Positions 41,765 through 50,208 of a stretch of 64,000 nucleotides of DNA are shown piece by piece. Within the stretch, counting starts at the first letter, position 1, and each line of letters begins with the position of its first letter. Made by a program: the position numbers and the translations under genes. The notes below the pieces were generated by a model. It saw only the letters and a program-made list of their open reading frames with translations. It ran no database searches and had not been told where the DNA came from. The DNA is taken from the NCBI RefSeq assembly GCF_003046475.1, contig NZ_PZZZ01000001.1, positions 434,001 to 498,000 of the forward strand, read 5' to 3'. The DNA is from Mycoplana dimorpha. Lineage in GTDB: Bacteria; Pseudomonadota; Alphaproteobacteria; Rhizobiales; Rhizobiaceae.

Positions 41765-43051
41765 CTAGAGCGACGCCTCCTGCGGGAACTTGCGCGCCCC
41801 GCCGAAGCGGCCCCTTCCGTCGCCCTCCCGTGCCTTCAGACAGTGCTCGTCCCGATCGATATAGGTGCGGGTCAGCGGCACGGATTGCTGGTCATGAGCG
41901 AGTTGCAACTGGAATACGACCAAGTTCTGCCAGCGGAAGGCGCTTTCGGAACTGGCGAGATAAAATTCCCAGATCCGGCAGAAGCGCTCGTCGTAAAGCG
42001 CCTTGGCCTCGTCGCGGCGCGCCATGAAGCGCTGGCGCCAGTGCCGCAGCGTTTTGGCGTAATGCAGCCGCAGGATCTCGATGTCGGTCACCGCCAGTCC
42101 CGATTTTTCCACCGCCCGCATTACTTCCGAAAGCGCCGGAATGTAGCCGCCGGGGAAAATGTACTTCTCGATGAAGGGATTGTTGCCCGTGGGCGTGTCG
42201 GTCCTGCCGATCGTATGCAGCAGCATCACCCCGTCCTGCTTGAGCAGCGCCGCCGCCTTGCGGAAGAAGGTCAGGTAGTTCGGCCTTCCGACATGCTCGA
42301 ACATGCCGACGGAGACGATCCGGTCATAGGTGCCCGGGGCGTTGCGGTAGTCCTCAAGCAGGAACCGCACCTCGTTCTCCAATCCCTCTTCGGCGGCCCG
42401 CCGCCGCGACACCGCGAACTGCTCCTCGGACAGGGTCACGCCGGTCACGTGCGCGCCAAGATTGCGGGCCAGGTAGAGCGCCATTCCGCCCCAGCCGCTG
42501 CCGATGTCGAGCACCGACAACCCCGGACGGCCAATCGTCAGTTTTGAGGCGATGTGGCGCTTCTTGGCCAATTGTGCTTCGTCCAGGCTCTGCTCCGGTG
42601 TCTCGAAATAGGCACAGGAATACTGCTTGTCGGCGTCGAGGAAGAGATCGTAGAGCGCGCCAGTGAGGTCGTAATGATGCTGGACGTTGTAGCGCGAGCG
42701 GCGAATGTCGTTCTTCTCGCGCACCCAGCGCAGCAGGTAGCGCGCCCGCTCCAGGAAGTGGTTCCACCCGCTCTGGTAGTACTTGAAGTCGGGATTGCCG
42801 GTGAAGACCGTTTCGAGCAGGTCGAACATGTCGCCCTCGAGGAGGTCGATGTCGCCGGTGCCGTAATAGTGGCCGAGATAGAATGCCGGATCGAGGGCCA
42901 AGCCCCACTGGGCGCGCCTGCTGTTGAGCCTCACATGCACCGGCTTGCCGGTGCCGTCGCCGAACGTGCGCGTCTCGCCATCGGCGTATGTAAACTTCAG
43001 ATTGCCGCGCCGGACCAGACGGGAAATCATCGAAGTCAGCATGATCCTCAT
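41765..43051 (-). CDS. cfa: cyclopropane-fatty-acyl-phospholipid synthase
   Basis: A 428-residue SAM-dependent methyltransferase that adds methylene across double bonds of membrane fatty acids. The N-terminal lipid-binding domain is followed by the family core HHYDLTGALYDLFLDADKQYSCAYFETPE, the SAM motif VLDIGSGWGGMALYLA and the active-site region VGMFEHVGRPNYLTFF. ATG 43051 is chosen because GGAG lies 7 bases before it; a longer frame upstream would read through the rplI terminator. It is transcribed separately from dnaB and rplI. Confidence 0.93.
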   Translation of the reverse strand: MRIMLTSMISRLVRRGNLKFTYADGETRTFGDGTGKPVHVRLNSRRAQWGLALDPAFYLGHYYGTGDIDLLEGDMFDLLETVFTGNPDFKYYQSGWNHFLERARYLLRWVREKNDIRRSRYNVQHHYDLTGALYDLFLDADKQYSCAYFETPEQSLDEAQLAKKRHIASKLTIGRPGLSVLDIGSGWGGMALYLARNLGAHVTGVTLSEEQFAVSRRRAAEEGLENEVRFLLEDYRNAPGTYDRIVSVGMFEHVGRPNYLTFFRKAAALLKQDGVMLLHTIGRTDTPTGNNPFIEKYIFPGGYIPALSEVMRAVEKSGLAVTDIEILRLHYAKTLRHWRQRFMARRDEAKALYDERFCRIWEFYLASSESAFRWQNLVVFQLQLAHDQQSVPLTRTYIDRDEHCLKAREGDGRGRFGGARKFPQEASL

Positions 43052-43151
43052 ATCGACACTCCATCGCAGGCTACGGCGGAGCGGGTCCGGTCGGAAACCG
43101 GCCTGGGAGCGGCCCAACCGCCATTCCAGTCTGATTTCCATAAAAGATAGC

Positions 43152-43179
43152 AAAAAAACCCGGATTTCAACCCGGGTTT
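43152..43179 (-). terminator. intrinsic terminator of the rplI operon
   Basis: AAACCCGG (43156-43163) and CCGGGTTT (43172-43179) form an 8-bp stem with an 8-base loop. On the minus strand the stem is followed by seven T (43158-43152). It lies 56 bases beyond the rplI stop and ends the rpsF-rpsR-rplI operon. Confidence 0.88.
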
Positions 43180-43234
43180 ATTGGCCTTCGCGTCGGATGG
43201 AGCGGCCGGATCAGGGCCGCCCCGTCCTGTTTAC

Positions 43235-43810
43235 TCAGGCTTCTTCGCCTTCCTGGTCGGCTTCCGGATCGAAGAAATCTTCCGGCTTCAGGGCGTCCTC
43301 GTCGATGCCATAGATGGCGTCGGCCGAGGTCAGTGTCTCACCCTTGGCCTGGCGTTCGGCCTCGTCAGCCGAGCGTGCGACGTTCAGTTCGATCGCGATC
43401 TCGACTTCGGAATGCAGGTGCAGGACGACCTTGTGCAGGCCGATCGACTTGATCGGCGTGTTCAGCTCGACCTGGTTGCGGCCGATGTTGAAGCCTTCGG
43501 CTGCAAGCGCCTCGACGATGTCGCGGGCGGCGACCGAACCGTACAACTGACCGGTCTCGCCAGCGGAGCGGACGATGATGAAAGACTTGCCGTTGAGGCT
43601 TTCGGCAACCTTCTGGGCTTCCGACTTGCGCTCGAGGTTACGGGCTTCCAGCGTGGCGCGCTCGGATTCGAAGCGCTTCTTGTTGGCCTCGTTGGCGCGC
43701 AGCGCCTTGCCGAGCGGCAGCAGGTAGTTGCGGGCAAAGCCGTCGCGAACCTTTACGGTTTCGCCCATCTGGCCGAGCTTGGCGATGCGTTCGAGAAGGA
43801 TCACTTCCAT
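43235..43810 (-). CDS. rplI: 50S ribosomal protein L9
   Basis: A 191-residue ribosomal protein. The N-terminal rRNA-binding domain is [20 protein letters not shown] and [16 protein letters not shown], followed by the long helix ([20 protein letters not shown]) and the C-terminal domain. It is about 40 residues longer than E. coli L9 because of an acidic tail ending [12 protein letters not shown], usual in rhizobia. It is the last gene of rpsF-rpsR-DUF2232-rplI. Confidence 0.97.
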   Translation of the reverse strand: MEVILLERIAKLGQMGETVKVRDGFARNYLLPLGKALRANEANKKRFESERATLEARNLERKSEAQKVAESLNGKSFIIVRSAGETGQLYGSVAARDIVEALAAEGFNIGRNQVELNTPIKSIGLHKVVLHLHSEVEIAIELNVARSADEAERQAKGETLTSADAIYGIDEDALKPEDFFDPEADQEGEEA

Positions 43811-43844
43811 GTTCAGTTCCTTTCCTTGAAGTCTGATTGTTGGT

Positions 43845-44810
43845 CTATTTGGTCTGCGATTTCGGACCGGCCGGCGTCAGCGCGATCGTGCGCCGCGTGT
43901 CGGTCAGGCCGAGAACGAGAATGATCAGCACCGGCAGCGCGAAGAGCAGCACCGAAGCGTAAGCGAGCCAGAGCACGGCAAGGCGCCAGGCCTTGCCACG
44001 GGTCTTCTGGTGCAGGATGGCGAAGCCGGACAGCACGAAGCCGGCGCCGAAGGTGCCGCAGACCAGCGCGCCGATGATGGCCGGCAACCCGCCGGTGAAG
44101 CACAGCATGAGGCCTGCGAGGAATACGAAGATTGCATTGCGGTGCATCCGCAGCGACGTCGGCATGTCCTCGCGCGGCCGCAGGCCCTTGCCCGACAGCC
44201 GCACGATCGCGGAGGCGAGATAGTAGGCGGCAAACAGCAGCAGCACCCAGAGGGCGCCCTGCACCAGCGGCAGGCCGAACCCGAACAACGTCTTCATTTG
44301 CGCGATCGCGGCGGGATCGGGATTGTAGAGCGGTTCCTGCTGCTTAAGCGCCATCAGCATCAGGTCGACCATCTGGCCGGCAAGCTCGCCGCTGTAGCCG
44401 ATGATCGCCCCGACGGCGATCATGCCGAGCGTGACCATCACCGCAAGGTGGGTCAGGATGTTCGACAGCGGGTACCAGGCGAGCGCGTCGTTCGGCCCGC
44501 CGATCTCCGAGGCCGGGCGGGCGAGATTGGCCAGATTGGAGAGCCAGCCTGCCGGGATCAGCGTGGTGATGACGATCAGCAGCGCAAAGTGCGACGACGC
44601 CACGGCGGCAGCTACCGCGCCTCCGGCGATGACGGCGATCAGCGCGCTGGCATTGCCCCAGCCGAGCCCGGCGATCAGGATGGGCAGCGCGGAACCGGCG
44701 AAGAAGAAGATCGCGAGCGTCGACTGCACGTTCGCGCTCAGCGAAAGCAGAGCGGCGGTGATACCGGCAACGAGCCCGGTCGCAATCGAGGTCCAGTTCA
44801 GGTTCTGCAC
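43845..44810 (-). CDS. DUF2232 (YybS-like) membrane protein
   Basis: A 321-residue inner-membrane protein with about eight helices ([20 protein letters not shown], then [11 protein letters not shown]-like and later [20 protein letters not shown]). DUF2232 proteins are found between rpsR and rplI in many bacteria; the function is unknown. I choose GTG 44810: AGGA (minus strand, 44818-44821) stands 7 bases before it, and residues above it look non-coding. An ATG at 44879 is possible but would add 23 atypical residues. A hairpin at 44959-44985 precedes it. Confidence 0.85.
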   Translation of the reverse strand: MQNLNWTSIATGLVAGITAALLSLSANVQSTLAIFFFAGSALPILIAGLGWGNASALIAVIAGGAVAAAVASSHFALLIVITTLIPAGWLSNLANLARPASEIGGPNDALAWYPLSNILTHLAVMVTLGMIAVGAIIGYSGELAGQMVDLMLMALKQQEPLYNPDPAAIAQMKTLFGFGLPLVQGALWVLLLFAAYYLASAIVRLSGKGLRPREDMPTSLRMHRNAIFVFLAGLMLCFTGGLPAIIGALVCGTFGAGFVLSGFAILHQKTRGKAWRLAVLWLAYASVLLFALPVLIILVLGLTDTRRTIALTPAGPKSQTK

Positions 44811-44958
44811 GGCGCTGTCCTGTCTTATCAGACAGTTAGAGGAGTTTACTGCAGTCGTGCAGCAGATGCTCCCCAACATGGGTTTTGGCGCTCGCCCAAT
44901 TCACGATCGGACGGTGGCCGGTGACTGTTCCGATCCGCGCCCAACGCGGAAGGGAGTG

Positions 44959-44985
44959 GAAGAAAGGCGATTGCCGCCTTTCTTC
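44959..44985 (-). terminator. hairpin between rpsR and the DUF2232 gene
   Basis: GAAGAAAGGCG (44959-44969) pairs exactly with CGCCTTTCTTC (44975-44985) around 5 bases. In the minus-strand transcript it follows rpsR by 50 bases and precedes the DUF2232 start by 149, so it may attenuate read-through from the ribosomal genes. Confidence 0.65.
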
Positions 44986-45034
44986 GATATTGGAGGCGTG
45001 TGCCCGGCTTGCGCCGGAACGCCAAGCCGTCAGA

Positions 45035-45283
45035 TCAGGCGACGACGTAGGGCAGCAGGCCGAGGAAGCGGGCGCGCTTGATCGCCTTGGCGAGTTCGCG
45101 CTGCTTCTTCTGGGAAACGGCCGTGATGCGGGACGGGACGATCTTGCCGCGCTCGGAAATGTAGCGCGACAGCAGGCGTACGTCCTTGTAGTCGATCTTC
45201 GGGGCGTTGGCGCCGGAGAACGGGCAGGTCTTGCGACGGCGATGGAACGGGCGGCGAACCGGAGCGGAAGATACTTCAGCCAT
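45035..45283 (-). CDS. rpsR: 30S ribosomal protein S18
   Basis: An 82-residue small-subunit protein. The conserved core [21 protein letters not shown] and [29 protein letters not shown]-like C-terminus are unmistakable. It partners S6 on the ribosome and follows rpsF by 24 bases in the same operon, the usual order. Confidence 0.97.
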   Translation of the reverse strand: MAEVSSAPVRRPFHRRRKTCPFSGANAPKIDYKDVRLLSRYISERGKIVPSRITAVSQKKQRELAKAIKRARFLGLLPYVVA

Positions 45284-45307
45284 TGTCTTTTTCTCCTTCG
45301 GCTTCGA

Positions 45308-45760
45308 TTAGGCGCGGTCTTCGCGCGGGGGACGGTCGCCACGCGGCGGACGGTCGCCGAAGTCGCGGCGCGGACGGTCGCCGAACTCGCGGCGCGGGCC
45401 ACGGTCGTCGCCATCGCGGCGCGGACGGTCGTCGCGGTCGCGCTTCTGCATCATCGCGGAGGGGCCCTCTTCGTGGGCTTCGACGGCGATGGTCATGTAG
45501 CGCAGGATGTCTTCGTTGATGCGCATCTGGCGTTCCATCTCGTGGATCGCGGCCGGCGGTGCATCGATGTCCATCAGCGCGTAGTGCGCCTTGCGGTTCT
45601 TCTTGATGCGGTAGGTGAGGGACTTCAGGCCCCAGTTCTCGATCCGGCCGACCTTGCCGCCGTTCGCTTCGATCACGCCCTTGTACTGTTCGACGAGTGC
45701 GTCGACCTGCTGGGCGGACACGTCCTGGCGGGCCAGGAATACATGTTCGTAGAGAGCCAT
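45308..45760 (-). CDS. rpsF: 30S ribosomal protein S6 with RGD-type repeat tail
   Basis: A 150-residue S6. The folded domain (1-98) opens [20 protein letters not shown] and contains [20 protein letters not shown]. Residues 106-150 form a highly charged Arg/Asp/Pro tail with repeated [18 protein letters not shown] units, longer than in E. coli S6. ATG 45760 (AAAGG 10 bases before) is the family start; upstream codons do not fit. It is the first gene of the operon, preceded by a leader of at least 200 bases. Confidence 0.97.
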   Translation of the reverse strand: MALYEHVFLARQDVSAQQVDALVEQYKGVIEANGGKVGRIENWGLKSLTYRIKKNRKAHYALMDIDAPPAAIHEMERQMRINEDILRYMTIAVEAHEEGPSAMMQKRDRDDRPRRDGDDRGPRREFGDRPRRDFGDRPPRGDRPPREDRA

Positions 45761-46166
45761 GTGGCTTTGCCTTTCTTGCGTTTGATCCACACCCGGAAAC
45801 CGGCGCCAAGCCTCAACGACTGATCTTAGGGCCGAGCGGCCCGGGCAAGAAAAGCGTTTCATCTATACGGTCGAGAGCGGAGACACGGGAGGCCGGAACG
45901 CTTTGCGCTCCTGACGTTTCCTGTCGGAAACGGCCCTCCGTTCAGCCACCAGCCGATGCGACCGGGTGTTTTGAACAGCGCGCTTATACGGATTTCTGCG
46001 GCGAAAGCAAGGGGCGGGGCTATTTCGTTCGCGCCCGGCCTGTCGCCAGCCAGAAACGAGTCGCAACCCGCATTGCGCGTCTGTTCTCGTACAACGCCCG
46101 TGCTGCGGGAACCAGAGCCGATGAGAAGCGTTGTTCTGACCGATGGAAACAGAGGAGCGACTGCAA
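45761..46166. other. 406-base divergent intergenic region between rpsF and a small membrane-protein gene
   Basis: No gene is seen. On the minus strand TATAAG (45988-45983) is preceded after 17 bases by CTTGCT (46011-46006), a plausible rpsF promoter giving a leader of about 215 bases. The leader contains the hairpin GGGCC-GAGC-GGCCC (around 45829-45842). S6:S18 leader elements are known in other bacteria, but I could not match the conserved core. Confidence 0.45.
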
Positions 46167-46493
46167 ATGCAAGACCGTATTCCCGAGAATCGTCCGGTGG
46201 AGGACCGCAACACCGTTGTCAACACGAGCACGCGCGGAAGCGGTGGCGGCTGGGCCGTCGCCGTGGTCGTGGCACTGCTTCTGGCGGTCGGGGTTTTCTA
46301 TTTCGCAAATAGCAGGAGCGACGGGGTCGATCCGAACGCCAATACTTCGTCGATCGGCACGCAGACGCCGGCTCCCGCCGATGTCCCGCCGACCGATGGC
46401 CAGGGCACCGGCACGCAACCGGCCCCGGCCCCGGCGCCGGCTCAGCCGGCTCAGCCGGCTCCCAGCCAGCCGGCAACCGGCGGCACCCAGTAA
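46167..46493 (+). CDS. small single-pass membrane protein with Pro/Ala-rich periplasmic tail
   Basis: A 108-residue protein with a short cytoplasmic N-terminus (QDRIPENRPVEDRNTVVN), one membrane helix (WAVAVVVALLLAVGVFYFA) and a low-complexity tail rich in Pro, Ala, Gln and Thr ending PSQPATGGTQ. GAGGAG (46152-46157) lies 9 bases before ATG 46167, favouring this start over ATG 46143, which has no site. Similar small proteins are common and uncharacterised in rhizobia. A terminator follows. Confidence 0.75.
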   Translation: MQDRIPENRPVEDRNTVVNTSTRGSGGGWAVAVVVALLLAVGVFYFANSRSDGVDPNANTSSIGTQTPAPADVPPTDGQGTGTQPAPAPAPAQPAQPAPSQPATGGTQ

Positions 46494-46530
46494 CAGCCAG
46501 CACTGCAATATCTATAAGCAATACCAATAC

Positions 46531-46557
46531 GAAAGCCCGCCCTGGTGGCGGGCTTTC
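46531..46557. terminator. 11-bp hairpin between convergent genes
   Basis: GAAAGCCCGCC (46531-46541) and GGCGGGCTTTC (46547-46557) form a perfect stem around CTGGT. It separates the small membrane-protein gene from the convergent aldo/keto reductase. The A/T ends allow function in both directions. Confidence 0.82.
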
Positions 46558-46594
46558 GCGTCGGCCCCTCTGCTCGGGGCAGGCCGGCCGTCGT

Positions 46595-47638
46595 TCAGAT
46601 CGGCGCCGGAAATTGGCGGTGCAGGCTGCGAATTCCCTCGACGACGTCCGCCGCAAGCGTCAGGTCCGCTGCGGCTATGTCTGAGCGCAACTGCTCCATC
46701 GTCGTCGCGCCGATGATGATGGACGCCGTGAAGGGCCGGCTGAGGCAGAAGGCGAGGGCCATCTGGGTCGGATCCAGCCCATGCTGCCGCGCCAGCGCGA
46801 CGTAGGCTGCGACCGCCGGTTCCTGCAGCGGTTGGTAACGGCCGCCGAGATCGGGGTTCGTGATCAGGCGAGCGCCTTCGGGACGTGCACCGTCAAGGTA
46901 TTTGCCCGTCAACAGCCCGGCCGCCAGCGGCGAGTAAGCGAGCAGACCGACCTCTTCGTGGTGGGCCAGTTCGGCAAGGTCCAGGTCGAAGGTGCGATAG
47001 AGAAGATTGTATTCGTTCTGGATCGTGGCCACCCGCGGCAGACCGCGCTCTTCGGCAAGCTTGAGAAACTGCATCGTCCCCCATGCCGTCTCATTGGAGA
47101 GGCCGACGGCGCGTACCTTGCCGGCCTTCTGCAATTCACCGAGCGTCTCGAGTGCTTCGGCCAGTTCCTCCGCTGTCCGGGCGCGGTCCTGGCTCGAGGG
47201 ATCATAGCTCCAGGAATGGCGGAAGTGATAATGTCCGCGGTTGGGCCAGTGAAGCTGATAGAGGTCGAGGTAATCCGTGCGCAGGCGCTTAAGGCTGCCC
47301 TCGATCGCCTCCAGGATGCCGGCGCGGCTCATCGGGTTGCCGTCGCGGATATAGGGGCGTCCGGGACCTGCGACCTTCGAGGCGAGCACGACCTTGTCGC
47401 GGTTGCCGCGGGCGGCCAGCCACGAGCCGATGAAACGTTCCGTGTCGCCATAGGTCTCCTGGGAGAGCGGCGTTGTCGGGTAGAGTTCGGCGGTATCGAC
47501 GAAGTTGACGCCGTGTTCCAGTGCGTAATCGAGCTGCGCATGCGCATCGGCTTCGCTGTTCTGTGATCCCCAGGTCATCGTGCCGAGGCAGATTTCGGAA
47601 ACGCGGATGTCGGTGCGGCCTAGAGTATTGTATTTCAT
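46595..47638 (-). CDS. NADP(H)-dependent aldo/keto reductase (Tas-like)
   Basis: A 347-residue TIM-barrel oxidoreductase of the aldo/keto reductase family. Catalytic residues are placed as Asp and Tyr in NFVDTAELYPTTPLSQETYG, Lys in VVLASKVAGPG, and His in YLDLYQLHWPNRG. The NADP-binding end is IIIGATTMEQLRSDIAA. The insertion HYHFRHSWSYDPSS and overall pattern match the E. coli Tas group. ATG 47638 gives the family start MKYNTLGRTDIRVSEI. It is divergent from fabD, and the 261-base gap holds no gene. Confidence 0.92.
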   Translation of the reverse strand: MKYNTLGRTDIRVSEICLGTMTWGSQNSEADAHAQLDYALEHGVNFVDTAELYPTTPLSQETYGDTERFIGSWLAARGNRDKVVLASKVAGPGRPYIRDGNPMSRAGILEAIEGSLKRLRTDYLDLYQLHWPNRGHYHFRHSWSYDPSSQDRARTAEELAEALETLGELQKAGKVRAVGLSNETAWGTMQFLKLAEERGLPRVATIQNEYNLLYRTFDLDLAELAHHEEVGLLAYSPLAAGLLTGKYLDGARPEGARLITNPDLGGRYQPLQEPAVAAYVALARQHGLDPTQMALAFCLSRPFTASIIIGATTMEQLRSDIAAADLTLAADVVEGIRSLHRQFPAPI

Positions 47639-47899
47639 GAACGGTGTTTTTCTGCTGGAAGCGGCCGGCTGGCCGGCGATGATGAAGTGACCGGGGCAAG
47701 CCCGGCGGGCGCGGGGCGAAGGCTTAAACCGTCGGGAGTGAAATGCAAGGCTGTCGGACCGGATCCGGTGCCCGGACCGCGATGGCGCGGCGATCCCGGC
47801 GGTACGGTCAGGCTTCAAGTATCGGTGTGCCGATCTCCGTAATCTTGACTCCCTTGGGTATTCCGTGAATGGAGAGGAAAACTTCATGGGAGAATCCCA

Positions 47900-48844
47900 A
47901 TGACCATTGCTTTCACCTTTCCGGGCCAGGGCAGCCAGGCCGTTGGCATGGGCAAGGACCTGTCGGACGCCTTCCCCGAAGCCGCCGCCGTCTTTGCCGA
48001 AGTGGACGACGCGCTAGGGGAAAACCTGTCAGCGATCATGTTTGACGGGCCCGAGGCCGAGCTGACGCTCACCGCCAATGCCCAGCCGGCGCTGATGGCG
48101 GTGTCGATGGCCATTATCCGGGTCCTGGAAGCCCGCGGGCTCATCCTGCGCGATACCGTCTCCTATGTCGCCGGCCATTCGCTTGGCGAATATTCGGCCC
48201 TTTGCGCCGCCGGCGCCTTCACGATCGCGGATACTGCCCGGCTGCTGCGCATCCGCGGCAATGCCATGCAGGCGGCCGTGCCGGTGGGCGAGGGCGCCAT
48301 GGCAGCGATCATCGGGCTGGAGCACTCCGACGTGCAGGCGATCTGCGACGAGGCGCTGGTCCACGGCTCATGCCAGATCGCCAACGACAACGGCGGCGGC
48401 CAGCTCGTCATCTCCGGCGCCAAGCCGGCTGTCGAGCGCGCCGCCCGCATGGCGACGGAAAAGGGTGCCAAGCGCGCCCTGATGTTGCCGGTTTCGGCCC
48501 CCTTCCATTCGAGCATGATGGCGCCGGCTGCCGAGGTGATGCGCGAGGCGCTGGCCGCCGTCGACATCCGCGAGCCGGTCATACCGGTGATCGCCAACGT
48601 CATCGTCCAACCCGTGACCGATCCCGCGGAGATTGCCCGGTTGCTGGTGGAGCAGGTGACCGGCCAGGTGCGCTGGCGCGAGACGGTGGAGTGGTTTGCC
48701 GGCAACGACGCCACCTCGCTCTACGAGATCGGATCCGGCAAGGTGCTGACCGGCCTGGCCCGCCGCATCGACAAGTCGGTGACCGGCTATGCCGTCAATA
48801 CGCCGACCGATATCGAAAATTTGCTGCAGACCCTCTGCGGCTGA
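47900..48844 (+). CDS. fabD: malonyl-CoA:ACP transacylase
   Basis: A 314-residue enzyme loading malonyl groups onto acyl carrier protein for fatty-acid synthesis. Motifs are FPGQGSQAVGMGK at the start, the nucleophile Ser in VAGHSLGEYSALCAAG, and VSAPFHSSMM with the catalytic His. ATG 47900 is immediately preceded by a small hairpin (TGGGA/TCCCA, 47887-47899) that covers the GGGAG ribosome site. It is the first gene of fabD-fabG-acpP-fabF. Confidence 0.97.
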   Translation: MTIAFTFPGQGSQAVGMGKDLSDAFPEAAAVFAEVDDALGENLSAIMFDGPEAELTLTANAQPALMAVSMAIIRVLEARGLILRDTVSYVAGHSLGEYSALCAAGAFTIADTARLLRIRGNAMQAAVPVGEGAMAAIIGLEHSDVQAICDEALVHGSCQIANDNGGGQLVISGAKPAVERAARMATEKGAKRALMLPVSAPFHSSMMAPAAEVMREALAAVDIREPVIPVIANVIVQPVTDPAEIARLLVEQVTGQVRWRETVEWFAGNDATSLYEIGSGKVLTGLARRIDKSVTGYAVNTPTDIENLLQTLCG

Positions 48845-48865
48845 TACCCAGCAAGGGACACGACC

Positions 48866-49603
48866 ATGTTTGATCTTTCCGGCCGCAAGGCCTTGGTAAC
48901 CGGCGCTTCCGGTGGTATCGGCGAGGAAATCGCCAAGATCCTGCATGCGCAGGGCGCGATCGTTGGCCTGCACGGCACCCGGGTCGAGAAGCTCGAGGCA
49001 CTGGCGAACACGCTGGGCGAGCGGGTGCAGATCTTCCCCGCCAACCTATCCGACCGCGCCGAGGTCAAGGCGCTCGGCGAGAAGGCCGAAGCCGAGCTCG
49101 GTGGCGTCGACATCCTCGTCAACAATGCCGGCATCACCAAGGACGGCCTGTTCGTGCGCATGAGTGACGAAGACTGGGATTCGGTCCTGGAGGTGAACCT
49201 CACCTCGGTCTTCCGCCTGACGCGCGAGCTGACCCATCCGATGATGCGCCGCCGCTTCGGCCGTATCATCAACATCACCTCCATCGTCGGCGTCACCGGT
49301 AATCCGGGCCAGGCGAACTACTGCGCCTCCAAGGCCGGCATGATCGGCTTCACCAAGTCGCTGGCCCAGGAGATCGCCACCCGCAATGTCACGGTCAACT
49401 GCGTCGCCCCCGGCTTCATCGAGAGCGCCATGACCGGCAAGCTGAACGACAGGCAGAAGGAAGCGATCATGGGAGCGATCCCGATGAAGCGCATGGGAAC
49501 AGGCGCGGAAGTTGCATCGGCCGTCGCCTATCTCGCCTCCACCGAGGCCGGTTACGTGACCGGCCAGACACTGCACGTCAACGGCGGCATGGCGATGATC
49601 TGA
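48866..49603 (+). CDS. fabG: 3-oxoacyl-ACP reductase
   Basis: A 245-residue SDR reducing 3-oxoacyl-ACP with NADPH. TGASGGIGEEIAKIL is the cofactor motif, NNAGITKDGLFVRM is the FabG-specific segment, the catalytic Ser is in NITSIVGVTGN, and YCASKAG holds Tyr and Lys. It lies 21 bases after fabD and 266 bases before acpP; no other gene is visible in that gap. Confidence 0.97.
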   Translation: MFDLSGRKALVTGASGGIGEEIAKILHAQGAIVGLHGTRVEKLEALANTLGERVQIFPANLSDRAEVKALGEKAEAELGGVDILVNNAGITKDGLFVRMSDEDWDSVLEVNLTSVFRLTRELTHPMMRRRFGRIINITSIVGVTGNPGQANYCASKAGMIGFTKSLAQEIATRNVTVNCVAPGFIESAMTGKLNDRQKEAIMGAIPMKRMGTGAEVASAVAYLASTEAGYVTGQTLHVNGGMAMI

Positions 49604-49691
49604 ACGCCGGGCCTGCAGCGCGAAAATAGCATGTTGACCGCCGCCGGTGGGGCGAATTTCGCGCTTTGCGGCGGAGTTAAACCGTGTTAAT

Positions 49692-49717
49692 CGGCCATGA
49701 CTGTAAGCAGTCGGCCG
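49692..49717 (+). other. hairpin in the fabG-acpP gap
   Basis: CGGCC-AT-GACTG (49692-49703) pairs with CAGTCGGCCG (49708-49717) across TAAG, with an AT bulge. A T5 run lies downstream (49730-49734) but is not adjacent. It may reduce fabDG read-through so that acpP is mainly driven by its own promoter. Confidence 0.4.
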
Positions 49718-49869
49718 GGGAATAGAGGCTTTTTGCGGCGCTCTTTGATTGCGCCGGGGGGCATCTGCGGTTGAGAAAGAATTGCCCGGCATGCCGTGCA
49801 TACCGGGCTTGGTTGAGTGCCCCGGTGCCGTCAAAGGCATCGAACAGAACAAAGGTCGAGGAATCCGAC

Positions 49870-50106
49870 ATGGGCGACATCGCAGAACGCGTAAAGAAAA
49901 TTGTTATCGATCACCTGGGCGTTGACGCCGACAAGGTCAGCGAAGGCGCAAGCTTCATCGATGATCTCGGCGCGGACTCGCTCGACACCGTCGAACTGGT
50001 CATGGCCTTCGAAGAGGAATTCGGCGTCGAGATTCCGGACGATGCCGCAGACTCGATCCTGACGGTCGGCGATGCCGTCAAGTTCATCGAGAAGGCCCAG
50101 GCCTGA
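49870..50106 (+). CDS. acpP: acyl carrier protein
   Basis: A 78-residue acidic carrier of growing acyl chains. The phosphopantetheine attachment Ser is in [19 protein letters not shown]. The start ATG 49870 matches [19 protein letters not shown]; upstream in-frame codons are not ACP-like. It sits between fabG and fabF. A strong GC hairpin directly follows its stop. Confidence 0.98.
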   Translation: MGDIAERVKKIVIDHLGVDADKVSEGASFIDDLGADSLDTVELVMAFEEEFGVEIPDDAADSILTVGDAVKFIEKAQA

Positions 50107-50116
50107 TACTGATTTC

Positions 50117-50138
50117 CGGCGGGCCTTAGGGCCCGCCG
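50117..50138 (+). terminator. GC hairpin between acpP and fabF
   Basis: CGGCGGGCC (50117-50125) pairs with GGCCCGCCG (50130-50138) around TTAG, 11 bases after the acpP stop. There is no T-run, so it is more likely a message stabiliser or attenuator that lets acpP be made in excess over fabF than a full terminator. Confidence 0.6.
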
Positions 50139-50208
50139 CGACCCGCTTGCGGAGCGCCATGGCGTTCCGCCTCGGTCCAAGAAAAAGACATAGGGTGGTT
50201 CACCGACG

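Noticed and set aside
40094-42547. 817-codon plus-strand open frame opposite dnaB and cfa
   Set aside because: It spans two unrelated conserved genes and their intergenic gap on the other strand, which a real gene would not do.
44811-44879. ATG-started 23-residue extension of the DUF2232 protein
   Set aside because: The extension is cysteine-rich and not membrane-like, and GTG 44810 has an AGGA site at correct distance.
44836-45414. 192-codon minus-strand frame overlapping rpsR and rpsF
   Set aside because: It is a frame-shifted reading of the ribosomal genes, rich in Arg and Ser, with no conserved motif.
45761-46166. S6:S18 autoregulatory leader RNA
   Set aside because: A hairpin is present but the conserved core of the known motif could not be identified by eye, so it is not claimed.
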